A stretch of 7,760 nucleotides of DNA from Halobacteriales archaeon SW_9_67_25 (GTDB taxonomy: Archaea; Halobacteriota; Halobacteria; Halobacteriales; Haloarculaceae). The notes under the pieces are model-generated. The model saw only the letters and a program-made list of their open reading frames with translations, ran no database searches and was not told where the DNA came from. Made by a program: the position numbers and the translations under genes. Positions 1 to 6,627 of this stretch are shown here, piece by piece (the stretch's first letter is position 1; every line of letters begins with the position of its first letter). The stretch spans positions 1 to 7,760 of the forward strand of contig PXSU01000150.1 of assembly GCA_003022745.1 (NCBI GenBank). Direction: 5' to 3'.

Positions 1-133
1 CCGTCCCGAGGAAACCTACGCCGACATACGGACGACCCTCGAAAACCGGACGCAGGAGTTCGATTCGCAGCCGGCCAGCAAACCGGCAGGTAGCCAAGCA
101 GACAGCAGAGAACCACCCCGGCGGAGCGAATGA
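1..133 (+). CDS. C-terminal tail of upstream protein, probably a T2SS/T4P-type secretion ATPase (partial)
   Basis: Only the last 43 codons are visible, in the frame starting at base 2 and ending at TGA 131-133. The tail starts RPEETYADIRTTLENRTQEFD, then turns into a low-complexity, Pro/Ser/Arg-rich end. No catalytic motif is in view, so the family cannot be read from sequence. The call rests on context. The stop overlaps the start of a TadC/GspF-like platform gene by ATGA, and in archaeal pilus, archaellum and secretion operons the gene directly before the platform gene usually encodes the hexameric VirB11/GspE-like ATPase. The disordered tail would lie in the cytoplasm after the ATPase core. 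That this is a real coding end is fairly sure; the ATPase identity is inference. Confidence 0.55.
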   Translation, partial: RPEETYADIRTTLENRTQEFDSQPASKPAGSQADSREPPRRSE

Positions 134-1839
134 CTGCGCGCTCCTTGTCTGAGAGGGCGTGTGCGCTGGCCGCACGGCTCTATCCGTGGACGGTGACGCC
201 GAGCGACGAGTTGCGGCGGGCGCTCGCGTTCCTCGACAGCGGCCCGGACGCCGAGTCGGTCGTCCGTGCCGGCTACGGTCTGGGGTTGCTGACGAGTGCG
301 CTCGGGCTCGTCGGCACCGCCCTCTTCGGGTTCGGGGCGGTCGGCGCGACTGTCTCGGTCGCACTCGGGCTCCTGACTACCCATCTCGTCCACGAGACGC
401 CGGCGTACCTCGCGCTCGCCCGGCGGACCCGGGCTCTCGGACGGGCGCCCGACCTCGTGGCCCGTGCCGTGTTGCGGATGCGCCTGGCGCCGTCGCCGGA
501 GCGGGCGGCCGCCTTCGCAGCCGAGACCGGGACCGGACCGCTGACCGACAGTCTGGCGAGATACGTCGAGCGAGCAGAGGCGGTCGGCGGTGGGCCGCTG
601 GCCGCCTTCGGTGCCGAGTGGGCGGAGTGGTACCCCGAACTCGAGCGGGCGTTCGGGCTGGTCGCGGCGGCCAGCAGCATGGACCGACTCGACCGCGACC
701 GGACTCTCGACCGGGCACTGGATGGTGTCCTCGACGGAACGCGCACGCGGATGCGGGAGTTCGCGGCCAGCGTCGGCCGGCCAGTGACTGCCCTCTATGC
801 TTTCGGCGTGTTGCTCCCGACGGCACTGGTCGCGCTGTTGCCGGCCGCGGGTGCCGCCGGAGTCGGTGTGACCACTGCGACCGTGGTGGTCGTCTACGAC
901 CTGGCCCTTCCGGTGGCCGTCGTGACCGCTGGCGTCTGGCTGGTCGTCCGCCGCCCGGTCGCGTTCCCACCACCCGATGTCGACCGCACGCACCCCGAGG
1001 TTCCGGACCGGAGATGGACCGCCGCCGGGCCCGGAATCCTCGCTGCCGGCTCTGGCTGGGTCGTCGCCCGACGGATGCTTCCGGAGTGGGCCGGCCCGGT
1101 CGCGGCACTCGGACTGGGTGTCGGGTGTTCGCTCTGGCTCTACTACCGGCCAGTCGTGGCGGTGTACGACCACGTCCGCGAGGTCGAGTCTGGCCTGACC
1201 GACGCGCTCTCGCTCGTCGGACGCCGGGTCGCGAACGGGGTGGCCGTCGAGACGGCACTGGCGGCCGCCGCGGCAGACCTCGACGGCGCGATGGGGACCG
1301 TCCTGGACCGTGCGGTGACGCGCCAGCGGCAACTGAACGTCGGCGTCCGCGATGCGTTTCTCGGACCACACGGCGCGCTCGCGGACGTGCCCAGCCCCCG
1401 CGTCCGCGGGAGCGTCACGCTGCTCGGACTTGCGGCCAGGGAGGGTAGTCCCGTCGGCCCGGCGTTGCTCGCACTCTCGGACCACGCCGGGGAACTCCGC
1501 CGCGTCGAGCGCGAGAGCCGCCAGGACCTCGCGAAGGTCTGTGGAACACTCCGGAATACGGGCTCTCTCTTCGGGCCGATGGTCGCCGGGGCGACGGTAG
1601 CGATGGCCGACGGTATCGCCACTGGGCCCGCGCTGGCCGGTGGCGGGGAAACGTTGCCCGGACTCGGTCCGGCAGTCGCCGGGTACGCCCTCGCGTTCGC
1701 AGTCGCCCTGCCGGCACTCGCGACGAGTCTCTCCCGCGGCTTCGACGGCCCGCTCGTCGGATATCAGGTCGGGCGCTCGCTGTGCCTCGCGACGCCCGTC
1801 TACCTCGGCTCCTACCTGATCGTCGCGGGTATCGCGTGA
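130..1839 (+). CDS. TadC/GspF-like type II secretion/pilus assembly platform protein
   Basis: Encodes 569 aa, expected to form the inner-membrane platform on which the secretion ATPase acts to assemble pilin-like subunits. Two GspF-type halves are visible. The first has hydrophobic segments at about 48-66 and 69-88, a soluble helical region at about 90-215 (with EWYPELERAFGLVAAASSMD), and membrane segments at about 218-272. The second has segments at about 300-340, a soluble region at about 346-475 (VRGSVTLLGLAAREG, then LRRVERESRQDL), and membrane helices at about 478-498, 512-531 and 547-568. This doubled form and length fit haloarchaeal 'type II secretion system F family' proteins. The ATG is chosen because it overlaps the upstream stop (ATGA) and has GGAG at 123-126. 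Coupling implies co-transcription with the preceding gene. The family is well supported; the cargo is unknown. Confidence 0.88.
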   Translation: MTARSLSERACALAARLYPWTVTPSDELRRALAFLDSGPDAESVVRAGYGLGLLTSALGLVGTALFGFGAVGATVSVALGLLTTHLVHETPAYLALARRTRALGRAPDLVARAVLRMRLAPSPERAAAFAAETGTGPLTDSLARYVERAEAVGGGPLAAFGAEWAEWYPELERAFGLVAAASSMDRLDRDRTLDRALDGVLDGTRTRMREFAASVGRPVTALYAFGVLLPTALVALLPAAGAAGVGVTTATVVVVYDLALPVAVVTAGVWLVVRRPVAFPPPDVDRTHPEVPDRRWTAAGPGILAAGSGWVVARRMLPEWAGPVAALGLGVGCSLWLYYRPVVAVYDHVREVESGLTDALSLVGRRVANGVAVETALAAAAADLDGAMGTVLDRAVTRQRQLNVGVRDAFLGPHGALADVPSPRVRGSVTLLGLAAREGSPVGPALLALSDHAGELRRVERESRQDLAKVCGTLRNTGSLFGPMVAGATVAMADGIATGPALAGGGETLPGLGPAVAGYALAFAVALPALATSLSRGFDGPLVGYQVGRSLCLATPVYLGSYLIVAGIA

Positions 1840-1860
1840 ACGCGACCTTCGTCGGCGCCA

Positions 1861-1875
1861 CCGTGCGTGGCACGG
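1861..1875. repeat. Perfect 6-bp inverted repeat, possible operator or transcript hairpin
   Basis: CCGTGC and GCACGG are exact reverse complements separated by GTG. The repeat lies 22 bases after the platform gene's stop and ends about 18 bases before the TATA box of the next gene. That position suits a regulator site just upstream of the BRE/TATA region. It could also form a short RNA hairpin at the end of the platform gene transcript, although no T-rich tract follows. Such short dyads also arise by chance in GC-rich DNA. Confidence 0.35.
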
Positions 1876-1884
1876 CGACCACCC

Positions 1885-1923
1885 GACCGGATGTTTATAT
1901 GGGAACGGGCGGCCACCGTCCCC
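1885..1923 (+). promoter_or_regulatory. Archaeal TATA-box promoter for the anchored-protein gene set
   Basis: TTTATAT at 1894-1900 stands out in otherwise GC-rich DNA. Its centre is about 27 bases before the GTG at 1924, the usual archaeal spacing from TATA box to transcription start. Transcription would therefore begin at or within a base or two of the GTG, giving a leaderless mRNA, which is common in haloarchaea. This site argues that the four following genes can be expressed separately from the ATPase and platform genes. It also decides the start of the next gene against the upstream in-frame GTG at 1867. Confidence 0.7.
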
Positions 1924-2388
1924 GTGTTCGACGCACCCCTGGATACGCTGTACGTCTGGATCGGTCTCGGAGCAGTCAGTCTCGCAGTAGCGGGGACGGT
2001 CATGGCGTTTCCGACGGGGAGCCCCGCTGGCGCCACAGCGGTCGCCGACGCCGTCAACACGGTCGCGGCCAGCGAGTACGACGCCCGCGAGGAGGTAGCT
2101 GTCCCGGCCGAGGAGATACGGCTCGGTCCCCGGACGATCGGACTCCGGGCCGACGGCCGCACGGCCCACGCACACTTCGAGTACGGGCCGGTGACGCCAG
2201 TCCGCGACGGCGACTTGCGTACCGTTCTCGACGGAGCGCGTCCCGCCGACGTGTTCGCCGACCCCGCTTCGTTCGCGGCCGCTATCGACAGTGCGCAACG
2301 GCGCGACCGGGGCTGGCGCGAGGCGCCCGAGGGACTGCGCGTGCGTCGTGTCTCCTGGGGGGAGGTCGATGCGACCCTCGTCGGATAG
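1924..2388 (+). CDS. Small membrane-anchored protein of the haloarchaeal secretion cluster (DUF7283-like)
   Basis: Encodes 154 aa starting at GTG. An N-terminal hydrophobic helix spans about residues 9-29 (YVWIGLGAVSLAVAGTVMAF), followed by an acidic soluble domain that ends around VSWGEVDATLVG. The middle holds the pattern IRLGPRTIGLRADGRTAHAHF with EYGPVTPV after it. I associate this layout and the MFDAPLD start with the haloarchaeal family DUF7283, from memory. There is no cysteine and no N-x-S/T sequon. The start is set by the TATA box 27 bases upstream; the in-frame GTG at 1867 would put the promoter inside the gene. The 3' end overlaps the next gene by 20 bases, implying translational coupling. 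Its function is unknown; the topology (short cytoplasmic end, one helix, outer domain) would suit a minor pseudopilin or an accessory anchor. Confidence 0.75.
   Translation: MFDAPLDTLYVWIGLGAVSLAVAGTVMAFPTGSPAGATAVADAVNTVAASEYDAREEVAVPAEEIRLGPRTIGLRADGRTAHAHFEYGPVTPVRDGDLRTVLDGARPADVFADPASFAAAIDSAQRRDRGWREAPEGLRVRRVSWGEVDATLVG
2361..2366 (+). promoter_or_regulatory. Strong Shine-Dalgarno inside the preceding gene
   Basis: GGAGGT inside the end of the upstream coding region matches the archaeal 16S anti-SD core and lies only two bases before ATG 2369. It supports that start over the earlier in-frame ATG at 2291. The spacing is shorter than usual, so re-initiation by ribosomes finishing the upstream gene (stop at 2386-2388) is also plausible. 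Confidence 0.5.
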
Positions 2389-2758
2389 GGGCCAGTTCGA
2401 GGCCGTCGTCGCACTGGTGGCAGTCCTCGCAATCGGGGCCGGTCTCACGGTCTACGCCGGGACGCTATCCGGGGTGGTGCCCGACGAACCCGAACGCGAG
2501 ACGGCCGAGACGGCACTCGACCGGGTCCACGGGGAACTGCGCGTGGCAGGTGTCGTCGATCCAACGCGACTCGGTCGAACGGGGAACGCGACGCCCGGCG
2601 GGTGGCAGGCGAACGTCACGGTCCGGACCCGCAACCGCATATGGCAGCACGGACCGGACCCACCCGAGGGCGCGTCGCGTGCGGACCGTCGCGTCAGCGT
2701 TCGCGTCGCCCCGGGGGACGTCGACCCGGCACGGCTGACGGTGGTGCTCTGGCGATGA
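2369..2758 (+). CDS. Pilin-like small protein with RGQFE N-terminus (DUF7285-like)
   Basis: Encodes 129 aa. The N-terminus is MRPSSDRGQFEAVVALVAVL: a short basic/polar leader, then G8-Q9-F10-E11, then a hydrophobic helix to about residue 33. This resembles class III (QxSxE-type) archaeal prepilin signal peptides, with cleavage expected around G8/Q9 and an acidic residue at mature position 3. The canonical Ser is absent, so processing is not certain. The outer part begins VPDEPERETAETALDRVHGELRVAGVVDPTRLG and continues with beta-rich sequence (WQANVTVRTRNRIW) to a hydrophobic end LTVVLWR. N-x-T sequons occur at N73 and N82; there is no cysteine. The ATG at 2369 gives this clean signal, whereas the longer frame from 2291 is an Arg-rich shadow of the gene before it. 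It overlaps both neighbours (20 bases upstream, ATGA downstream). I recall this form as DUF7285; the pseudopilin role is inference. Confidence 0.76.
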   Translation: MRPSSDRGQFEAVVALVAVLAIGAGLTVYAGTLSGVVPDEPERETAETALDRVHGELRVAGVVDPTRLGRTGNATPGGWQANVTVRTRNRIWQHGPDPPEGASRADRRVSVRVAPGDVDPARLTVVLWR

Positions 2759-3570
2759 GGGCGATCAGTACGGTCGTCGACGTGACTGTCTTCCTCCTGT
2801 TCGTCTCGGCAGCGGTCGCAACGCTGACAGCTGCGCCCGACTCCCACCCCGAACCGGTCGTCGTAGACGACCAGGCCGCGCTACTCGCTTCGAGTACGGC
2901 CAACGTCGAGTACTCGCTCCGTGCGTCAAACCGGACCGCACACGGGACGGTTGCGTCACTGCTCGCCCGCGGTGCCGTGGCGAACGCGACTATCGACGGC
3001 CGCCGGCTGTCGGCGGGCCACGCCGATTACCTCGAGGAGGTATCCGACGCCACCCGGCAGACGCTCGGTCCGCCCGACCGGACGCAGGTACTCGTCCGGT
3101 GGGAGCCCTACCGCGGCGCTCCGGTCAGTGGCACCGTCACTGTCGGTGCCGACCCGCCGCCTGGCCGGGACGTGACCGTCGCAACCATCTCGGTGCCCGG
3201 GCCCCCCACTCCCGGCCAGGGCAGGGAGAGTCCGACCCGCGAGGGCTTCGACGGCGTCGCCGGGATAGCGGCGCGCGCGACTGCGGACGCCCTGCTCCCG
3301 GGAGGATATGCGACCCTGCCGTCGGGGCGTGTGTCGCCGGCCTCGGTCGCCAGTTTCGCTCGGATGCGGACTCTCGCCGAGGCGACTGGCACAGCCATCG
3401 ACCGGCCGCTCGCCCGGGGGACCCTCTCGACAGCCCGCGAGCGCGTGATCGCGGGGCTGGCGGCGCGGTACGAGCGGGACATGCGCGATCGGTTCGAGAC
3501 GCCAGCCAACGCCACCGACGCTCTCTCGACAGGATCGGTCCGGATCACGGTCAGGCGGTGGGAGTCGTGA
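2755..3570 (+). CDS. Secretion-cluster protein with RAIST-type pilin-like N-terminus (DUF7284-like)
   Basis: Encodes 271 aa. It opens MRAISTVVDVTVFLLFVSAA, a hydrophobic helix at about 4-25 immediately after a single Arg. This recalls the RAVSPV/RGIS starts of haloarchaeal pilins but lacks the usual leader and has Asp at position 9. The outer domain starts near residue 30. It contains a helical stretch at about 38-75, a beta-like segment at about 112-147 (VLVRWEPYRGAPVSGTVTV), a Pro/Gly-rich linker at about 148-163 and a helical C-terminal part at about 164-250. Sequons are at N59, N77 and N252; there is no cysteine. The ATG overlaps the upstream stop (ATGA); an in-frame start at 2602 is possible in principle but would overlap most of that gene. 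I recall the family as DUF7284. The biochemical role is unknown; a pseudopilin-like or anchored surface subunit is the best reading. Confidence 0.77.
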   Translation: MRAISTVVDVTVFLLFVSAAVATLTAAPDSHPEPVVVDDQAALLASSTANVEYSLRASNRTAHGTVASLLARGAVANATIDGRRLSAGHADYLEEVSDATRQTLGPPDRTQVLVRWEPYRGAPVSGTVTVGADPPPGRDVTVATISVPGPPTPGQGRESPTREGFDGVAGIAARATADALLPGGYATLPSGRVSPASVASFARMRTLAEATGTAIDRPLARGTLSTARERVIAGLAARYERDMRDRFETPANATDALSTGSVRITVRRWES

Positions 3571-6557
3571 CCGCGAGGATTCCGTTCGCGCTGCTCGGTG
3601 TCGTCTTGCTCGTCGGGAGTACCACGTTCGCCGCGACGCTCCACAGCCCGCCCGCCACGGAACCCGATGTCGAGCGAGCGATGGACCGCGCGTCGGCCGA
3701 AACCCAGAGCGCGCTCCGGTCGGCAACGCGGACGGCAGCCCGGGAGGCGGCACGCGAGCCGGTACTCGTCCCGGCCGAGACGCCGTACGGCCGGGCGATC
3801 AACAGCTCCAAACCGTTCCGCGACAGTCTGCGTGTGCGGCTCTATCTCAGTGCCCGCGAGACGCTAGGTACGATATCCCGCGGCCGCGGCGACGTCCGGG
3901 TGAAGGCGTCGCTGCCGGCGGTCGAAACGCCTGCGGACCTCCGGGCTGGGAAGCGACGCGTCAGTATCGAGCGGGCGGGTCCGGACGGGACGGCTTTGCG
4001 GGTCCGTATCGACGGCATCAGACTGACTGCCACCCGTAACGGACGCGTCGTCGGTTCGCGGACGCGCTCGCCGACGCTGGTCGTTCCCTCGCCCACCCTC
4101 GCCGTCCACGACCGGGTGGTTCGCTACGAGCAGCGCCTGAACGCCGGGCCGCTCGAACCGGGTCTCGGGCGTCGACTCACCGCCCGGCTGTATCCCATCG
4201 TCTGGGCCCGCGGGTATGCCCAGTACGGCGGCGCACCCATCCAGAACGTCCTCGCTAACAGACACGTCTCCCTGATGACTAACGGGGACCTCCTGTCACT
4301 CCAGCGTGACGTCTTCGGACACAGCGACCCGGTCGGGCGCGACGTCCTGGGACGCGCTGTCGCCCACGCTGCCCTCAAAGGCCTCCTCGCAGGGACAGAA
4401 TTCACCGGGCGTGCATACCTCGAGGAGGCTCACGGCGCGGTCGGACTGACGCCCCGGCCCGAGGACGTACTCAACGCCGCCACCGTCGAACCGACGGTCC
4501 AGCCCAACCGGACCGTTACCGTCGGCGTCGATGGCACGGCAGAGCGGGTCTTTGTCGACTCGCTGGATGTCCTCGGAGAGACGCTACGAGAGGCGTACAG
4601 CGCACGGGTCCGGTTGCGACAGCGGGTCCGCCACGTCGAGACGAGACAGGTCAGGGAGCCACGTGACCCGGGCCCGGAGTGGGGTGTCGTCGACACTGAG
4701 ACGCGCACGAGCGTTCGCGTTCAAAACGGCGATCCGGGGCCGCCACACGCGACTCCAGGCACGGGCCACCACGTCATCGGGGTCCACGGCCGAACCGTCG
4801 TGCAGAGACACACCACGATATACACCTGGATCGGGCCGCTGGGTCGGAAGACCATCTCTACAGGGCAGACCGTCGAGGAGTACGCAGTGACGCTCACCCT
4901 CTCGGGCAGCCACACCCGCGGTCGTGCCCCGGTCAGACCGATAGCGTCAGTCCACGACCCGGGCGGTCCCTTCGGCGGGCCGAACCTGGCGGACGTGCCG
5001 GCTCGGGCCCGGGAACGCCTCGTCGAGTCGCGCGGCGGGTTCGACCGCCTCGCGGCCCGTGCCGTGACCGGCGGGAACGTCGGTTCCTCCGCAGTCGTCT
5101 ACGGGGACCGGCCGGACGGACTCACCGACTGGGTGTACACGGACCTGGCGGAGCTGCGCGAGCGAGCCAGAAACGTCTCGATGGAGACCACACACGGCGA
5201 CATCGCGACGTTCCGGTCGAACCCGCCAGCGGTCCTCGCCGCGAAACTCCGGGACAGGCGGGCCGAACTCGTTGCTGCCCCCGAGCGGTATGCACACGTC
5301 CCAGAGCGGGCACGCGTCGCGGCACGTGCCGAGTACGTCGACCGCCTGATCGCCGAATTCGAAACGCGCGCAGCGAACCGCACGGACAACACCGCACGGC
5401 TCCGCGAGAAACTGTCACAGTCAGGCCGGTCGGGCGACCCTATCGAACGCCTTCAGGCGGCCTACGACCGGCGACACGAGCGCGCCGAGTCGGACCCGCT
5501 GTCCGGGATTCGCATGCGTGTCGACGCAGAGCCCGCCTATCTCACCCGAACCAGCCTGGACCACGACACCGTCCAGCCTATCGCCCCGGGAGCAGCCGAG
5601 CACCCACTCGTGGCGCGCAACTGGAACGTGCTGTCACTGCCCTACGGCGACGCCGTCGACTCCATACTCGGGGTACTTCTGGGCCGACCAGGCACGACGC
5701 GACTCCGTACGGGAGCCCAGACGCTCCGGACTGCCGAACGGACCGACGACGCCCACGACGTCGACACAGCGCGTCTCGAACGCGAGGTTCGACGCGGGAC
5801 AGGGGTCGGGCTCTCTGCGGCACGGAAGACCTTGGCGTCGTTCGACCTGGGCGACCGGGCGAGTCGCCGGGCCGTCGTGGCGGCCGCCGTGGAACCCTGG
5901 CAGACACCGGGGACGCGCGCACTCGCGGTGAGCAACGGGTCGGCGGCAGCGGCGATTCACGCGGCCGCCGTCGAGCGCTGGTCCGGGGAGCTGGACGCCC
6001 CGGACCGGGACCGCCTCGCCGTGCGACTCCGGCAGAACGTCGAGCGTGCAACAGCCCGGCGCGACGCAAGACCGTCCGAGCCGGCCGTCAACGGGAGCGC
6101 CCGGGCTCTGCGCTCGCACCTCCAGGACAAGATCGGAAGCGAACTCAAAGAGACAGTCAGGGAGACGACCAGGGTTACCCTCGAAGACCGGCTCGGACGC
6201 TCCCTTGGCCGCTTGCCCGCGGGGATGCCGGTGGCTCCAGTCCCGGGGTTCTGGTACGCGACTGTCAACCTCTGGCGCGTCGGGGTGGCCGGCGAGTACG
6301 CCCGTTTTACCGTCAGGATTCCCCGCGGGACGCCCGACCAGCCCGGCGCACAGCTCCACTACGTCCGGGAGTTGGGATGGGTGGAAATCGACGTCGACGG
6401 CGACGGGTCGACGGAACGACTCGGCCGGACGACCCGCGTTACGTTCCGAACCGGCACGGACGTGGCCATCGCAGTGCCGCCGGGACCGCAGGGCGTCGGC
6501 GACGTCGACGGCGACACCGTCGAGGAATCGACGGGGTGGCCCGAGCCAGGGCCGTAG
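3567..6557 (+). CDS. Giant anchored surface protein with C-terminal Asp-rich calcium-like loops (DUF7286-like)
   Basis: Encodes 996 aa from GTG, whose TGA overlap with the previous stop (GTGA) and upstream GGGAG (3560-3564) fix the start. One hydrophobic helix spans about residues 5-24 (IPFALLGVVLLVGSTTFAATL); the remainder is hydrophilic and predicted to be outside the cell. A helical region follows at about 33-70 (many Ala/Arg/Glu). Mixed alpha/beta sequence runs to about 500. A long charged helical stretch lies at about 525-640, a helical region at about 735-880, and a Trp/aromatic segment at 895-918 (FWYATVNLWRV). Near the end are D942-V-D944-G-D946-G with E950, and D979-V-D981-G-D983, which resemble calcium-binding Asp loops. 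Six sequons occur (N79, N314, N536, N604, N790, N842) and there is no cysteine. I recall the family as DUF7286. Its size and place as last gene of the set suggest a tip, adhesin or scaffold subunit; this is inference. Confidence 0.8.
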   Translation: MTARIPFALLGVVLLVGSTTFAATLHSPPATEPDVERAMDRASAETQSALRSATRTAAREAAREPVLVPAETPYGRAINSSKPFRDSLRVRLYLSARETLGTISRGRGDVRVKASLPAVETPADLRAGKRRVSIERAGPDGTALRVRIDGIRLTATRNGRVVGSRTRSPTLVVPSPTLAVHDRVVRYEQRLNAGPLEPGLGRRLTARLYPIVWARGYAQYGGAPIQNVLANRHVSLMTNGDLLSLQRDVFGHSDPVGRDVLGRAVAHAALKGLLAGTEFTGRAYLEEAHGAVGLTPRPEDVLNAATVEPTVQPNRTVTVGVDGTAERVFVDSLDVLGETLREAYSARVRLRQRVRHVETRQVREPRDPGPEWGVVDTETRTSVRVQNGDPGPPHATPGTGHHVIGVHGRTVVQRHTTIYTWIGPLGRKTISTGQTVEEYAVTLTLSGSHTRGRAPVRPIASVHDPGGPFGGPNLADVPARARERLVESRGGFDRLAARAVTGGNVGSSAVVYGDRPDGLTDWVYTDLAELRERARNVSMETTHGDIATFRSNPPAVLAAKLRDRRAELVAAPERYAHVPERARVAARAEYVDRLIAEFETRAANRTDNTARLREKLSQSGRSGDPIERLQAAYDRRHERAESDPLSGIRMRVDAEPAYLTRTSLDHDTVQPIAPGAAEHPLVARNWNVLSLPYGDAVDSILGVLLGRPGTTRLRTGAQTLRTAERTDDAHDVDTARLEREVRRGTGVGLSAARKTLASFDLGDRASRRAVVAAAVEPWQTPGTRALAVSNGSAAAAIHAAAVERWSGELDAPDRDRLAVRLRQNVERATARRDARPSEPAVNGSARALRSHLQDKIGSELKETVRETTRVTLEDRLGRSLGRLPAGMPVAPVPGFWYATVNLWRVGVAGEYARFTVRIPRGTPDQPGAQLHYVRELGWVEIDVDGDGSTERLGRTTRVTFRTGTDVAIAVPPGPQGVGDVDGDTVEESTGWPEPGP

Positions 6558-6592
6558 CGGGTCAGCGAGCGGCTTGCGGGCCGGTTCGAAGT

Positions 6593-6627
6593 GATACTGA
6601 TTTGTACCGTGCTCCAGTAGGTCGAGT
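6593..6627 (+). promoter_or_regulatory. Weak candidate promoter and RBS for the DUF5791-like gene
   Basis: The 70-base gap (6558-6627) after the giant gene contains its only AT-rich patch, GATACTGATTTGTA at 6593-6606, centred about 28 bases before the ATG. No clear TATA consensus or BRE is present. AGGT at 6619-6622, five bases before the ATG, is a partial Shine-Dalgarno. The patch could start transcription of the next two genes separately, or they may be read through from upstream. No T-rich terminator is visible in this gap. Confidence 0.3.

Noticed and set aside
159..1448. 429-codon plus-strand ORF in another frame inside the platform gene
   Set aside because: Arg/Gly/Pro-rich low-complexity translation that shadows the TadC/GspF-like frame; no ribosome site and no domain.
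1867..1923. Upstream in-frame GTG giving a 173-aa version of the 154-aa protein
   Set aside because: The added 19 residues (ARRPPDRMFIWERAATVPV) would be encoded across the TATA box; the leaderless GTG at 1924 fits the promoter spacing.
16..2448. 810-codon ORF on the minus strand opposite the platform gene and the next gene
   Set aside because: Its product is Arg/Gly/Asp/Pro-rich with no hydrophobic core or known motif. Long stop-free antisense frames are expected opposite high-GC3 genes, and the plus strand holds well-formed, overlapping genes with membrane segments and recognisable domains.
2602..2754. Longer in-frame start at 2602 for the 271-aa protein
   Set aside because: It would overlap 157 bases of the 129-aa gene and place a charged, Arg-rich stretch before the hydrophobic helix; ATG 2755 has the typical ATGA coupling.
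3099..3566. Longer start at 3099 for the giant protein (1152 aa)
   Set aside because: The extra region fully overlaps the 271-aa gene, is Arg/Gly-rich and would bury the N-terminal membrane helix internally; GTG 3567 gives a clean anchor and a GTGA junction.
6558..6627. Terminator, tRNA or small RNA in the gap after the giant gene
   Set aside because: No stable hairpin with a T tract and no cloverleaf pattern could be seen; only a weak AT-rich promoter candidate is supported.
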